Shown: one piece after another, positions 49,979 to 59,645 of the stretch
Position numbering within the stretch: the stretch's first letter is position 1
Layout of the letters: each line of letters starts with the position of its first letter
Assembly: GCF_009659625.1 (NCBI RefSeq)
Contig: NZ_VOIW01000001.1
Span: 186,001 to 250,000, forward strand
Direction of reading: 5' to 3'
DNA from: Pseudomonas haemolytica
GTDB taxonomy: Bacteria; Pseudomonadota; Gammaproteobacteria; Pseudomonadales; Pseudomonadaceae
Length of the DNA stretch: 64,000 nucleotides
Position numbers and translations under genes: made by a program
The notes under the pieces: model-generated
Told to the model about the DNA's origin: nothing
Database searches by the model: none
The model's input: the letters and a program-made list of their open reading frames with translations, nothing else

Positions 49979-51301
49979 ATGACCACGTCCACTGCAATTG
50001 CCCGACTCAACGCTGCCGACCCGGATTTCGCCCATCATCTGGATCATCTGCTGAGCTGGGAAAGCGTGTCCGACGATTCGGTCAACCAGCGGGTGCTCGA
50101 CATTATCAAGGCCGTGCGCGAGCGCGGTGATGCGGCGCTGGTGGACTTCACCCGCCAGTTCGATGGCCTGGACGTCAAGTCCATGGCAGACCTGATTCTG
50201 CCCCGCGAGCGCCTGGAACTGGCCCTGACCCGCATCACCGCGCCTCAGCGTGAAGCTCTTGAGGTAGCGGCGGCACGTGTGCGCAGCTACCACGAAAAAC
50301 AGAAGCAGGACTCCTGGAGCTACACCGAGGCCGATGGGACCGTGCTGGGCCAGAAGGTCACGCCACTGGACCGCGCCGGTTTGTATGTACCGGGCGGTAA
50401 AGCCTCGTATCCGTCGTCTGTGTTGATGAATGCGATCCCGGCCAAAGTGGCGGGCGTGACCGAAGTGGTCATGGTAGTACCGACCCCGCGTGGAGAAATC
50501 AACGAGCTGGTGCTGGCGGCCGCCTGCATCGCCGGCGTCGACCGCGTGTTCACCATCGGTGGCGCCCAAGCCGTTGCGGCACTGGCCTACGGCACCGAAA
50601 GCGTGCCGAAGGTCGACAAAGTGGTCGGCCCGGGCAACATCTACGTCGCCACGGCCAAGCGCCATGTGTTTGGCCAGGTCGGCATCGACATGATCGCCGG
50701 CCCCTCGGAAATTCTCGTGGTGTGTGACGGCCAGACCGACCCGGACTGGATCGCCATGGACCTGTTCTCGCAGGCCGAGCACGACGAAGACGCCCAGGCG
50801 ATCCTGGTCAGCCCTGACGCCGAATTCCTCGACAAGGTCGCTGCCAGCATCGATAAGCTGCTGCCGACCATGGAACGTGCCGAAATCATTGAAAAATCGA
50901 TCAATGGCCGCGGTGCGCTGATCCTGGTGCGTGACATGGAGCAGGCTATCGAAGTGGCCAACCGCATCGCACCGGAGCACCTGGAGTTGTCCGTAGCCGA
51001 CCCACAAGCCTGGCTGCCGTCGATTCGCCACGCCGGTGCGATCTTCATGGGGCGCCACACCAGCGAAGCCCTGGGCGACTACTGCGCCGGCCCGAATCAT
51101 GTGCTGCCGACCTCCGGCACCGCGCGTTTCTCGTCGCCGCTTGGCGTGTATGACTTCCAGAAACGTTCGTCGATCATCTTCTGCTCGCCGCAAGGCGCCT
51201 CCGAACTGGGTAAGACTGCCTCGGTGCTGGCCCGTGGTGAATCCTTGAGTGCCCACGCACGCAGTGCCGAATATCGCATCCTTGAAGAGAAGGGGAACTG
51301 A
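49979..51301 (+). CDS. hisD: Histidinol dehydrogenase
   Basis: Zn-dependent double oxidation of histidinol to histidine, 440 residues. Landmarks are [66 protein letters not shown] and the catalytic [13 protein letters not shown] (Glu-His). Length is usual. It is followed three bases later by hisC. Confidence 0.97.
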   Translation: MTTSTAIARLNAADPDFAHHLDHLLSWESVSDDSVNQRVLDIIKAVRERGDAALVDFTRQFDGLDVKSMADLILPRERLELALTRITAPQREALEVAAARVRSYHEKQKQDSWSYTEADGTVLGQKVTPLDRAGLYVPGGKASYPSSVLMNAIPAKVAGVTEVVMVVPTPRGEINELVLAAACIAGVDRVFTIGGAQAVAALAYGTESVPKVDKVVGPGNIYVATAKRHVFGQVGIDMIAGPSEILVVCDGQTDPDWIAMDLFSQAEHDEDAQAILVSPDAEFLDKVAASIDKLLPTMERAEIIEKSINGRGALILVRDMEQAIEVANRIAPEHLELSVADPQAWLPSIRHAGAIFMGRHTSEALGDYCAGPNHVLPTSGTARFSSPLGVYDFQKRSSIIFCSPQGASELGKTASVLARGESLSAHARSAEYRILEEKGN

Positions 51302-51304
51302 GCA

Positions 51305-52357
51305 ATGAGCAAATTCTGGAGCCCTTTCGTCAAGGACCTCGTGCCATACGTACCCGGCGAGCAGCCGAAGCTGACCAGGTTGGTCAAGCTCAACACCAAC
51401 GAAAACCCTTATGGGCCATCGCCCAAGGCACTGGCGGCGATGCAGGCCGAGTTGAACGACAACTTGCGCTTGTACCCGGACCCCAACAGTGACCTGCTCA
51501 AGCAGGCCGTGGCCAAGTATTACGGGATCGATGCCGGCAAGGTATTCCTCGGCAACGGTTCCGATGAGGTCCTGGCGCACATCTTCCATGGCCTGTTCCA
51601 GCACGATCTGCCACTGCTGTTCCCGGATATCAGCTATAGCTTTTATCCCGTGTACTGCGGCCTGTACGGCATACAGTTCGACGCCATGCCGTTGGATGAG
51701 CAGTTCCAGATTCGCGTGGCGGACTACGCCAGGCCCAATGGCGGGATCATCTTCCCCAACCCGAACGCGCCCACCGGCTGTGTGCTGGCGCTGGACGCGG
51801 TGGAGCAGACCCTCAAGGCCAGCCCGGACTCGGTGGTGGTGGTCGATGAAGCCTATATCGACTTCGGCGGCGAAACCGCTATCAGCCTGGTGGATCGTTA
51901 CCCGAACCTGCTGGTGACCCAGACCCTGTCCAAATCGCGCTCACTGGCCGGTTTGCGTGTAGGCCTGGCCGTGGGCCACCCGGACCTGATCGAAGCGCTG
52001 GAGCGGGTCAAGAACAGCTTCAACTCCTACCCGCTGGATCGTTTGGCGATTGTCGGCGCGGCGGCGGCGTTCGAAGACCGTGAATACTTCGAGAAGACCT
52101 GCCAGCTGGTGATCGACAGCCGCAACAAGGTGGTCGCGCAACTGGAAGACAAGGGATTTGAAGTGTTGCCGTCGGCAGCGAACTTCATCTTCGCGCGCCA
52201 CCCACGGCATGACGCGGCTGGATTGGCGGCCAAGTTGCGTGAGCAGGGGATCATCGTGCGGCACTTCAAGCAGGAGCGCATTGCCCAGTTCCTGCGGATC
52301 AGCATCGGCACGCCGGAGCAGAACCAGGCGCTGATTGATGGGCTCGGCGAGCTTTAA
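51305..52357 (+). CDS. hisC: Histidinol-phosphate aminotransferase
   Basis: PLP enzyme converting imidazole-acetol phosphate to histidinol phosphate, 350 residues. [48 protein letters not shown] and the PLP-lysine motif [16 protein letters not shown] are visible. Paralogues in the aromatic pathway exist in pseudomonads; the operon with hisD supports HisC. Confidence 0.95.
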   Translation: MSKFWSPFVKDLVPYVPGEQPKLTRLVKLNTNENPYGPSPKALAAMQAELNDNLRLYPDPNSDLLKQAVAKYYGIDAGKVFLGNGSDEVLAHIFHGLFQHDLPLLFPDISYSFYPVYCGLYGIQFDAMPLDEQFQIRVADYARPNGGIIFPNPNAPTGCVLALDAVEQTLKASPDSVVVVDEAYIDFGGETAISLVDRYPNLLVTQTLSKSRSLAGLRVGLAVGHPDLIEALERVKNSFNSYPLDRLAIVGAAAAFEDREYFEKTCQLVIDSRNKVVAQLEDKGFEVLPSAANFIFARHPRHDAAGLAAKLREQGIIVRHFKQERIAQFLRISIGTPEQNQALIDGLGEL

Positions 52358-52372
52358 CACACGCTGAAAATC

Positions 52373-52482
52373 AAATGTGGGAGGGGGCTTGCTCCCGATA
52401 GCAGTGTGTCAGTCAATGCATATTTTGACTGACTCTCCGCTATCGGGAGCAAGTCGAATCGTCGCACCGCCCCTCCCACATT
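52373..52482. repeat. REP pair (REPIN) with one interrupted arm
   Basis: The left REP (52373-52398) is intact. The right REP reads TCGGGAGCAAG (52443-52453), then 16 extra bases, then CCCCTCCCACATT (52470-52482). The extra block is within the stem of the element. Confidence 0.82.
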
Positions 52483-52499
52483 GGTTTGTATGGTGTTAG

Positions 52500-53774
52500 T
52501 TAGATCAGGGGCTCGTCAGGCTTTTTGTTCTTCCAGCCATCATTGCCCGGCAGCAGCAGGTTCAAGCCAATCGCCACCACCGCACACAGGGCGATGCCCT
52601 TGAGGCCGAAATCATCCGGGCCGGTGCCAGTGCCGACCAGCACGCCACCAATCCCGAACACCAGGGTCACCGACACAATCACCAGATTGCGCGCTTCACC
52701 CAGGTCGATTCTGTGGCGAATCAGCGTGTTCATGCCCACTGCGGCAATCGAGCCGAACAGCAGGCATAGAATCCCGCCCATCACCGGTACCGGGATGCTC
52801 TGCAGCAGCGCGCCGAACTTGCCGACAAACGCCAGGCTGATGGCAAATACCGCCGCCCAGGTCATGATTTTCGGGTTGTAGTTCTTGGTCAGCATGACGG
52901 CGCCGGTCACCTCGGCGTAAGTGGTGTTCGGTGGGCCGCCAAACATCCCCGCAGCCGTGGTGGCGATACCGTCGCCCAGCAAGGTGCGGTGAAGGCCAGG
53001 CTTTTTCAGGTAATCGCGACCCGTCACGCTGCCGACCGCAATCACACCGCCGATATGCTCGATCGCCGGGGCCAGGGCCACCGGAACGATAAACAGGATC
53101 GCCTGCCAGTTGAACTCCGGCGCGGTGAAGTGGGGCAGGGCGAACCACGGCGCAGCGGCGATCTTCGCCGTGTCGACCACACCAAAGTAGAACGACATGG
53201 CAAACCCCACCAGCACCCCGGAAATGATCGGCACCAGGCGGAAAATGCCCTTGCCGAACACCGCCACGATCAAGGTGGTGAGCAACGCCGGCATCGAGAT
53301 CAGCATCGCCGTCTGGTAATGGATCAACTCAGCACCGTCGCCGGATTTACCCATGGCCATATTGGCGGCAATCGGCGCCATGGCCAGGCCGATGGAGATG
53401 ATCACCGGGCCGATCACCACTGGCGGCAGCAGCCGGTCGATAAACCCGGTGCCCTTGACCTTCACGGCCAGGCCCAGGAACGTATAGACGAAACCTGCCG
53501 CCATCACCCCGCCCATGGTCGCCGCCAGGCCGAATTGGCCCTTGGCGAGAATGATCGGGGTGATAAACGCAAAGCTCGATGCCAGGAATACCGGCACCTG
53601 CCGCCCTGTCACCACCTGGAACAGCAACGTGCCCAGGCCCGCGGTAAACAGTGCGACGTTTGGATCAAGACCTGTGATCAGTGGCATCAACACCAACGCA
53701 CCAAATGCTACGAAGAGCATTTGTGCGCCAGACAGGATCTGGCGCCAAAGCGGGTCGTTGAATTCATCCTGCAT
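52500..53774 (-). CDS. uraA: Uracil permease (NCS2 family)
   Basis: Uracil:proton symporter, 424 residues with about 14 membrane segments. PVFLASSFAFITPIILAKGQFG, the NCS2 signature-like PVALAPAIEHIGGVIAVGSVTGRDYLKKPG and GGPPNTTYAEVTGAVMLTKNYNP are diagnostic. The ATG at 53774 is used; a GTG two codons earlier overlaps the upp stop. It is co-transcribed with upp. Confidence 0.95.
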   Translation of the reverse strand: MQDEFNDPLWRQILSGAQMLFVAFGALVLMPLITGLDPNVALFTAGLGTLLFQVVTGRQVPVFLASSFAFITPIILAKGQFGLAATMGGVMAAGFVYTFLGLAVKVKGTGFIDRLLPPVVIGPVIISIGLAMAPIAANMAMGKSGDGAELIHYQTAMLISMPALLTTLIVAVFGKGIFRLVPIISGVLVGFAMSFYFGVVDTAKIAAAPWFALPHFTAPEFNWQAILFIVPVALAPAIEHIGGVIAVGSVTGRDYLKKPGLHRTLLGDGIATTAAGMFGGPPNTTYAEVTGAVMLTKNYNPKIMTWAAVFAISLAFVGKFGALLQSIPVPVMGGILCLLFGSIAAVGMNTLIRHRIDLGEARNLVIVSVTLVFGIGGVLVGTGTGPDDFGLKGIALCAVVAIGLNLLLPGNDGWKNKKPDEPLI

Positions 53775-53776
53775 GC

Positions 53777-54415
53777 TCACGCGTCCTTCTGCTTGGTGCC
53801 GAAGATCTTGTCACCGGCATCGCCCAGGCCTGGGATGATGTAGCCGTGTTCGTTCAGGCGCTCATCGATGGATGCGGTGTAGATCTGCACGTCCGGATGG
53901 GCTTTCTCGACGGCGGCGATACCTTCGGGCGCGGCCACCAGCACCATGGCGCGGATGTCCTTGCAACCGGCCTTTTTCAGCAGGTCGATGGTTGCGACCA
54001 TGGAGCTGCCGGTGGCGAGCATCGGGTCGATGATCATGGCCAGGCGTTCGTTGATTTCCGGGACGAGTTTTTCCAGGTAGGTGTGAGCCTGCAGTGTTTC
54101 TTCGTTGCGGGCTACGCCCACGGCGCTGACCTTGGCGCCCGGGATCAGGCTGAGTACGCCTTCGAGCATGCCGATACCGGCGCGCAGGATCGGCACGACG
54201 GTAATTTTCTTACCGGCGATTTTCTCGACCTGTACGGGACCAGCCCAACCGGGAATCTCGTAGGTTTCCAGGGGTAAATCCTTGGTGGCTTCGTAAGTGA
54301 GCAACGCTCCGACTTCCTGAGCAAGCTCACGGAAATTCTTCGTGCTAATGTCGGCACGGCGCATAAGGCCGAGTTTGTGTCGGATCAGCGGGTGGCGGAT
54401 CTCGCGAGTGGGCAT
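53777..54415 (-). CDS. upp: Uracil phosphoribosyltransferase
   Basis: Makes UMP from uracil and PRPP, 212 residues. [20 protein letters not shown], the PRPP loop [16 protein letters not shown] and the uracil-binding C-terminus ([17 protein letters not shown]) are clear. The ATG at 54415 gives the standard length. Operon upp-uraA couples uptake and salvage; divergent from hpt. Confidence 0.97.
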   Translation of the reverse strand: MPTREIRHPLIRHKLGLMRRADISTKNFRELAQEVGALLTYEATKDLPLETYEIPGWAGPVQVEKIAGKKITVVPILRAGIGMLEGVLSLIPGAKVSAVGVARNEETLQAHTYLEKLVPEINERLAMIIDPMLATGSSMVATIDLLKKAGCKDIRAMVLVAAPEGIAAVEKAHPDVQIYTASIDERLNEHGYIIPGLGDAGDKIFGTKQKDA

Positions 54416-54450
54416 GGGAAAGGCTCCGGCGGCGGGCAAAAAAACCGGCC

Positions 54451-54488
54451 TAGATTAATCTATCCGAGGGTGTTGTCCTATAGACAAC
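54451..54488. promoter_or_regulatory. Two dyads in the upp / hpt divergent region
   Basis: A perfect 12-base palindrome TAGATTAATCTA (54451-54462) and an inverted repeat GTTGTC-N5-GACAAC (54472-54488) lie between the two start codons. They are plausible operators or leader hairpins; the regulator is unknown. Confidence 0.4.
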
Positions 54489-54578
54489 CAGTACGTTAGT
54501 CCATAAAGGCTTGATTGGAGCGCACGAGAAGCGTACCTTCGCCCGCTTTTCTTGCCACAGCACCCCCTGGAGAGCGCC

Positions 54579-55136
54579 ATGTCCGCTGATCTCGAGCATA
54601 TCCGTCAAATCATGCACGAGGCTGACTGCCTGTACACCGAAGCGCAAGTCGAAGCAGCGATCGCCAAGGTAGGCGAGCACATCACCCGTGAAATGGCCGA
54701 TACCAACCCCGTGGTCTTCTGCGTGATGAACGGTGGCCTGATCTTCGCCGGTAAATTGCTCACCCATCTGCAATTCCCATTGGAAGCTTCTTACCTGCAC
54801 GCCACCCGCTATCGCAACGAAACCAGCGGCGGCGACCTGTTCTGGAAAGCCAAGCCGGAAGTCTCGTTCATCGACCGCGACGTGCTGATCATCGATGACA
54901 TCCTCGATGAAGGTCACACCCTGGGCGCGATCATCGACTTCTGCAAACACGCCGGCGCACGTAAAGTGCACACTGCCGTGCTGATCGACAAAGACCACGA
55001 CCGCAAGGCCCGTCCTGAGCTGAAAGCCGATTTTGTCGGGTTGCCGTGTGTGGACCGCTATATCTTTGGTTATGGCATGGACTACAAGGGCTACTGGCGT
55101 AACGCCAATGGCATCTTTGCTGTCAAAGGCATGTAA
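54579..55136 (+). CDS. hpt: Hypoxanthine-guanine phosphoribosyltransferase
   Basis: Purine salvage enzyme, 185 residues. The PRPP-binding motif VLIIDDILDEGHTLGAI and upstream FCVMNGGLIFAGKLL are the family core. The ATG at 54579 (MSADLEHI) is chosen over one nine codons earlier. In P. aeruginosa the order uraA-upp-hpt (PA4647-PA4645) is the same. Confidence 0.95.
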   Translation: MSADLEHIRQIMHEADCLYTEAQVEAAIAKVGEHITREMADTNPVVFCVMNGGLIFAGKLLTHLQFPLEASYLHATRYRNETSGGDLFWKAKPEVSFIDRDVLIIDDILDEGHTLGAIIDFCKHAGARKVHTAVLIDKDHDRKARPELKADFVGLPCVDRYIFGYGMDYKGYWRNANGIFAVKGM

Positions 55137-55222
55137 GCCCGGCCATTTTCGTCGCTTCCGAAGCCACCGCCCCGCAGGTAAACTGCGTTTCCCGTGTAAA
55201 TGTCTGCAGGCTGGAGTCGGTA

Positions 55223-55510
55223 ATGCGTAAAGATAAGAAACAGGTGATTGGCGACGAGATCGGTGACGACCAAATCAAGTTGTTCCTGGACTTCGAGCCG
55301 GTTGATGCGACTTCGCCGTCCCTGCACAAACTGATCAAGGCTTATCGCGGCCTGCGTATCGACGACTTCGAGCGGTTCCTGGGCTTTTTCAAGGACGCCG
55401 GCCTGGATCTGGATGGCAAGGACGAGCATGGTCAGACCTTCGTTGAGCTGATCAAGGACCAGCGCAACGCCGCCGAGTACATCGAGCTGATCGACAACGC
55501 CCGCGGCTGA
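55223..55510 (+). CDS. PA4642-family conserved protein
   Basis: 95-residue acidic protein of unknown function, conserved next to mqo in pseudomonads. RKDKKQVIGDEIGDDQIKLF, KLIKAYRGLRIDDFERFLGF and LDGKDEHGQTFVELIKDQRN suggest two helical hairpins. No catalytic motif seen. Good Shine-Dalgarno-like GCTGGAG upstream. Confidence 0.88.
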   Translation: MRKDKKQVIGDEIGDDQIKLFLDFEPVDATSPSLHKLIKAYRGLRIDDFERFLGFFKDAGLDLDGKDEHGQTFVELIKDQRNAAEYIELIDNARG

Positions 55511-55523
55511 TTATCCGAGACAT

Positions 55524-55565
55524 AAAAAACGCCCCGTTCTCATGCTGAGAGCGGGGCGTTTTTTA
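55524..55565. terminator. Bidirectional terminator between PA4642-like gene and mqo
   Basis: AAAAAACGCCCCG...CGGGGCGTTTTTT with an inner TCTCA/TGAGA extension; A and T runs on either side serve both convergent genes. Confidence 0.93.
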
Positions 55566-55578
55566 TTGTAGCCAGACC

Positions 55579-57087
55579 TCAAGCGTAGCTTTGGGTCTCG
55601 CTGCTTTGCTCAACCAATTCCAGGCTGATGTTGTTCTGCGTGTTGATCTTGCGATACAGCTCGGCATCAGTCTCGAGGATCTTTTCCCGGGCCGGGAAGA
55701 TCTCGTGCAGCTTGGTCGCCCATTCACCGGCAGTTTTCTGCGGGAAGCAGCGCTCAATCAGCTCGAGCATGATCGACACGGTGACCGAAGCGCCTGGGGA
55801 CGCGCCCAGCAGCGCCGCAAGCGAACCATCCTTGGCCGCCACCAACTCGGTACCGAATTGCAGCACGCCGCCTTTTTTCGGGTCTTTCTTGATGATCTGC
55901 ACCCGCTGGCCGGCCACCTCCAGGCGCCAGTCTTCGGCTTTTGCTTCAGGGTAGAAACGGCGCAGGGATTCCAGGCGCTGCTCCATGGACTGCCGTACTT
56001 CGCTGACCAGGTACTTGGTCAGGTCCATGTTGTCGCGGGCCACGGCCAGCATCGGGCCAATGTTACCGGCGCGAATCGACATCGGCAGGTCAAGGAACGA
56101 GCCGTGCTTGAGGAACTTGGTGGTGAAGCCGGCGTATGGCCCGAACAGCAGGGATTTCTTGCCATCCACCACGCGGGTATCCAGGTGCGGCACCGACATC
56201 GGTGGCGAACCCACGGCAGCCTGGCTATAAACCTTGGCCTGATGCTGCTTGACCACTTCCGGGTTGTCGCAACGCAGCCACTGGCCGCTGACCGGAAAGC
56301 CGCCAAAACCTTTGCTTTCTTCAATGCCCGAGGCTTGCAGCAGCGGCAGCGCCGCACCGCCGGCGCCGAGGAATACGAACTTGGCATCGACGTCACGGCT
56401 GTTGCCGCTGTTGACGTCCTTGATGCTCACGGTCCAGCCGGCACCGTTGCGCTTGAGGCCGGTGACGCGCTTGCAGTACTTGACCTGTGCGTCCGGCGAA
56501 CTGGTCAGGTGGCTGAGCAACTGATTGGTCAGTGCACCGAAGTTGACGTCAGTGCCGTTCATCACGCGAGTGGCGGCGATTTTTTCGTCGAGAGGACGGC
56601 CCGGCATCATCAGCGGCATCCATTCGGCCATTTCGCTGCGGTCTTCGGTGTAGTGCATGTCCGAAAACGCGTGGTGCTGGCTGAGGGTCTCAAAGCGCTT
56701 CTTGAGGAAGGACACACCTTTTTCGCCCTGTACGAAGCTCAGGTGCGGGACCGGGCTGATGAATGATTTGGACGAGCCAAAGGTGCCCTTCTTGGTCAGG
56801 TACGCCCAGAACTGCTTCGAAACCTCGAACTGGGTGTTGATGTGCACAGCTTTCTTGATGTCGATGGAGCCATCGGCGGCCTGCGGCGTGTAGTTCAGCT
56901 CACACAGCCCGGCGTGGCCGGTACCGGCGTTGTTCCACGGATTGGAACTCTCCGCGGCACCCGAATCCATCAGCTCAACGACTTCCAGCTTGAGGCCGGG
57001 GTCGAGCTCTTTGAGCAGTACGGCCAGGGTGGCACTCATGATGCCGGCCCCTACCAGAACTACGTCGACTGCTTCGTTATGCGCCAT
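55579..57087 (-). CDS. mqo: Malate:quinone oxidoreductase
   Basis: Membrane-associated FAD enzyme oxidising malate to oxaloacetate with electrons to ubiquinone. The 502 residues start with the dinucleotide motif [19 protein letters not shown] and contain [33 protein letters not shown] and [20 protein letters not shown]. It corresponds to mqoB of P. aeruginosa by position beside PA4642. Its ATG directly abuts the TAA of a small upstream ORF. Confidence 0.96.
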   Translation of the reverse strand: MAHNEAVDVVLVGAGIMSATLAVLLKELDPGLKLEVVELMDSGAAESSNPWNNAGTGHAGLCELNYTPQAADGSIDIKKAVHINTQFEVSKQFWAYLTKKGTFGSSKSFISPVPHLSFVQGEKGVSFLKKRFETLSQHHAFSDMHYTEDRSEMAEWMPLMMPGRPLDEKIAATRVMNGTDVNFGALTNQLLSHLTSSPDAQVKYCKRVTGLKRNGAGWTVSIKDVNSGNSRDVDAKFVFLGAGGAALPLLQASGIEESKGFGGFPVSGQWLRCDNPEVVKQHQAKVYSQAAVGSPPMSVPHLDTRVVDGKKSLLFGPYAGFTTKFLKHGSFLDLPMSIRAGNIGPMLAVARDNMDLTKYLVSEVRQSMEQRLESLRRFYPEAKAEDWRLEVAGQRVQIIKKDPKKGGVLQFGTELVAAKDGSLAALLGASPGASVTVSIMLELIERCFPQKTAGEWATKLHEIFPAREKILETDAELYRKINTQNNISLELVEQSSETQSYA

Positions 57088-57264
57088 TTAACGCGTCTCC
57101 AAAATCTGCAGCACCAAATTGACGGCATGGCTGCCAGGAGTGACGGGGCGGTTCACGTGTTGCCCCAGGTTACCCATGGCCAGGATCGCCATGTCCGATT
57201 CGCAATTCTTTGCAACTTCAGCACACGCTTCCTGCCGGGCTAATCTGCCTATGAACGCATTCAT
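57088..57264 (-). CDS. Candidate small ORF directly upstream of mqo
   Basis: ATG at 57264 opens a 58-codon frame starting MNAFIGRLARQEACAEV, whose TAA is immediately followed by the mqo ATG (TAAATG). Codon use in the later half (CTG GCC ATG GGT AAC CTG) is like real genes here; the start region has rarer ATA and TTA. It would be a translational-coupling leader or a small protein. No family recognised. Confidence 0.35.
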   Translation of the reverse strand: MNAFIGRLARQEACAEVAKNCESDMAILAMGNLGQHVNRPVTPGSHAVNLVLQILETR

Positions 57265-57268
57265 AGGC
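57247..57268. promoter_or_regulatory. Perfect inverted repeat upstream of mqo
   Basis: GCCTATGAA and TTCATAGGC are exact 9-base arms around a 4-base centre. The dyad contains the start of the small upstream ORF and could be an operator or an RNA hairpin covering its start codon. Confidence 0.5.
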
Positions 57269-57279
57269 CCCTGTGGCAA

Positions 57280-57813
57280 TTCGACTTATGGTCAAAGCGT
57301 GCGATTCGTGCAACCAATCCGTAGCGGACAGGCTCAAGCTCCAATTTTTGAGGAATGCTCGATCCTGTGTAATTGGGCTGCCCCAGACGCTGATGGTGCT
57401 TGTACAAACGCCAAACTATTCATTTGCTCGCCACACTCTTGTGAAGTTGTGAAAACCCGTTTTTTCACGCTCTTTTGAAGACGTGAACCTCAAAAAAGGG
57501 CTGCCCCTACCTGGCACCTGGCCCGCGAACCTCTGCCGACACGCGGCAAAACGGGCAAACAACTCAAGTGGCCGAGCGCAATGGCAGCTCTGGCAGATTC
57601 GATAAAGACGGGGTGGTTTGCAAAGGAAACAGCAAGCACGCCAGCTTCACTCGATCTGTGTGGGCGGCTCTCTGTGGGCGATTTGGGGGCTAATGCCGAG
57701 GCATTAACGATGCTGCGAGGCCCGATCAGGAGACGTCCTTATAATCGGGGGGAGATTGTAGCGAAGAACGCCAAGGAAATGGGCGTGTTTTATGACTTTA
57801 ATTAGGACCTCGG
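57280..57813. other. 534-base region without a recognised gene
   Basis: Upstream of mqo and beyond. It has TTTTTTCACG/CGTGAA-type imperfect repeats near 57460-57490 and an A/G-rich stretch, but no tRNA, known riboswitch or REP was recognised. A 74-codon plus-strand ORF (57581-57805) lacks a Shine-Dalgarno and any family resemblance. It may hold the mqo promoter and perhaps an unannotated sRNA. Confidence 0.4.
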
Positions 57814-58047
57814 TCAGGAGACCAACGCTTGCCGGTGTCGTGCGCGAAAAACCTGTGGGCTGACTCGAGCGCTGGCTGGCAGTGGGCGGTGCATCCAGCC
57901 CAGGTGAATCTCTGTTACTTCTACCCAGCCCTCACCGACGGGCGGCAGGCTGCACTGCTTGAATGCCAGGCAATGGCCGTGGGCATCGAGCAGGGCGAAG
58001 TGGCGGCGAGGGGCGTGTGACATGAACAGTGTCTTGAGAAGGCGCAT
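57814..58047 (-). CDS. Small conserved-looking hypothetical protein
   Basis: 77-residue frame reading MRLLKTLFMSHAPRRHFALL and then AFKQCSLPPVGEGWVEVTEI and HLGWMHRPLPASARV. The mid-part looks protein-like (codon use is normal for the genome), with a basic C-terminus. The start may be 58047 or the inner ATG at 58023. Function unknown; the Shine-Dalgarno is weak. Confidence 0.55.
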   Translation of the reverse strand: MRLLKTLFMSHAPRRHFALLDAHGHCLAFKQCSLPPVGEGWVEVTEIHLGWMHRPLPASARVSPQVFRARHRQALVS

Positions 58048-58229
58048 GGCTGTGTACCTATTGCGTTACATGCTTGAAGGTTGCCAGTGTGGCATGACAC
58101 TGGGGTGACGAATTTATGCGAATTTGTAATTTGCACATGGCTTCAGCCGCCGTTCAGGATCGCTGGTGAGTGGCGCGCGTGCACCGTTATACTGGCGACC
58201 TGTCTGCACCTAGTCCTGGAGAAATGAGT

Positions 58230-58814
58230 ATGTTGCAACGCCTGTTGTTCGGTTTGATCACTGTGACCAGTTTGACCCTGGTTGGCTGCGCCAACAGCCC
58301 GCAACAACTCAGTCCGCAACCTAAAGTCAGTGCGCCGTTGGCCGCCGTAGGCCATGGCCAGCCGGTGTCGGTACGGGTGGTGGACGGTCGTCCGTCGCCG
58401 ACCCTGGGTTCGCGTGGCGGCCTGTATCCGGAGACTGCACTGATTTCGGTGACCGGCCAGGATGTGCTGCCCAAGTTGCAGGCCCAGGCTGAAGCCGCCG
58501 TGCGCTTGCTGGGCTTTACCCCGACCAATTCCCCAGGTGTGCCGCAACTGACCGTGACCCTGGCCGAACTGAAATATCAGTCGCCCAAAGAGGGGCTGTA
58601 TGTGACTGAAGCTTCCATTGGTGCGACCTTCAAGTCCGACGTCAGCGCCGGTACCCGTCGCTACAGTGGCCGCTACGCTGCCTCGCTCAACCAGCGCTTC
58701 GGTATGTCGCCCAACCAGGAAACCAACACCAAGCTGGTCAGCGACGTGCTCAGTGATGCCCTGACCCGTCTGTTCAAGGACCCAAGCATCGGCCAATTGC
58801 TCAGTTCGCAATAA
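58230..58814 (+). CDS. yajG: YajG-family lipoprotein
   Basis: 194-residue lipoprotein with N-terminal signal and lipobox LTLVGC. The mature part (VSVRVVDGRPSPTLGSRGGL, LTVTLAELKYQSPKEGLYV, SLNQRFGMSPNQETNTKLVS) matches YajG, an outer-membrane lipoprotein of unknown role. The ATG at 58230 fits GGAG spacing better than the one two codons earlier. A terminator follows. Confidence 0.9.
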   Translation: MLQRLLFGLITVTSLTLVGCANSPQQLSPQPKVSAPLAAVGHGQPVSVRVVDGRPSPTLGSRGGLYPETALISVTGQDVLPKLQAQAEAAVRLLGFTPTNSPGVPQLTVTLAELKYQSPKEGLYVTEASIGATFKSDVSAGTRRYSGRYAASLNQRFGMSPNQETNTKLVSDVLSDALTRLFKDPSIGQLLSSQ

Positions 58815-58822
58815 GCTGTTCA

Positions 58823-58858
58823 CAAAAAACCGGGCTCATCGCTGAGCCCGGTTTTTTT
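58823..58858 (+). terminator. Rho-independent terminator after yajG
   Basis: AAAAAACCGGGCTC-ATCGCT-GAGCCCGGTTTTTTT, with a perfect GC-rich stem. It probably serves the convergent small gene as well. Confidence 0.92.
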
Positions 58859-58873
58859 ATGCCTGTGGTTTGG

Positions 58874-59083
58874 TCATGCCGCCGTATCGACATAAAAGTC
58901 CAGCACACTCACGCCAGTGAGCCCATCCAGCTCCGGCAGGTCGGCATGCTGGTGCCCGCCGAGGGCGCAATACACCAGCCAGTGGCGGTCCTGGACATTG
59001 AATGCGAGGCCGCCGATCAGCGCCTCTTGCTCATCGCTTGGGGCGATCAGATACAGCCGATCCTGGTTTTGCGCATGCAACAT
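58874..59083 (-). CDS. Small hypothetical protein
   Basis: 69 residues: MLHAQNQDRLYLIAPSDEQE, then LIGGLAFNVQDRHWLVYCAL and a C-terminal LTGVSVLDFYVDTAA. The pattern of short beta strands and normal codon use suggests a real gene. Function unknown; convergent with yajG across a shared terminator. Confidence 0.65.
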   Translation of the reverse strand: MLHAQNQDRLYLIAPSDEQEALIGGLAFNVQDRHWLVYCALGGHQHADLPELDGLTGVSVLDFYVDTAA

Positions 59084-59265
59084 GACAAGCTCCTCAAGCG
59101 TCGAAGGGCAACAGAGTGGCTTGTTAAGGTGACGTTCAGGTGACGCTGTAAATTACTCGATACATTAGCCGTTAAGGGGAAGGGAGTATCAAAGGCGCAG
59201 GAGGCGACTATCGTTCAGCTTTGTATCTGGACTGATACCCGAACACTGATCCGCCGAGGTTTGCG

Positions 59266-59523
59266 ATGGCGCTGCCCGCACTGTTCATCAATGCTGTTGC
59301 CCTGTTGGTTGCCTGCTTGGGGGCAGCGCTGCTGTTCATTACCCGCTTGCTCGAACAGCGAGCGCTCGCTGATCTGACCGCCCAAAGCGAAGACCGCGCA
59401 ATCGACCAGCCGATGTTGTTTCTGGATGTGCGCACCGAGCGGTCGCAACGTCTGGCTTACCGCGTCGGGTTCGCCTGCCTTGGCCTGGCCCTGGCCGTCT
59501 CCTGGCTCAGCACCCACCTCTAA
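59266..59523 (+). CDS. Small membrane protein, unknown function
   Basis: 85 residues with two hydrophobic helices (LFINAVALLVACLGAALLFI and VGFACLGLALAVSWLS) separated by a charged loop, ERSQRLAYR at its end. No family recognised. It stands alone before a REP pair. Confidence 0.65.
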   Translation: MALPALFINAVALLVACLGAALLFITRLLEQRALADLTAQSEDRAIDQPMLFLDVRTERSQRLAYRVGFACLGLALAVSWLSTHL

Positions 59524-59538
59524 AAACACTGAAGATTC

Positions 59539-59633
59539 AAATGTGGGAGGGGGCTTGCTCCCGATAGCGGTGGGTCAGATACAGTCAAGCTGACTGACAC
59601 ACTGCAATCGGGAGCAAGCCCCCTCCCACATTT
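59539..59633. repeat. REP pair (REPIN), GCTTGCTCCCGA type
   Basis: Inverted REP copies at 59539-59564 and 59608-59633, between convergent genes, same subtype as at 13298, 16394 and 52373. Confidence 0.88.
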
Positions 59634-59645
59634 TTGGATCAGTAT

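Noticed and set aside
57512..57526. TGGCAC-N5-CCGC as a sigma-54 promoter
   Set aside because: The -12 element lacks the TTGC form, and no gene follows at a suitable distance on that strand.
57581..57805. 74-codon plus-strand ORF
   Set aside because: No ribosome binding site, rare codons and no family resemblance.
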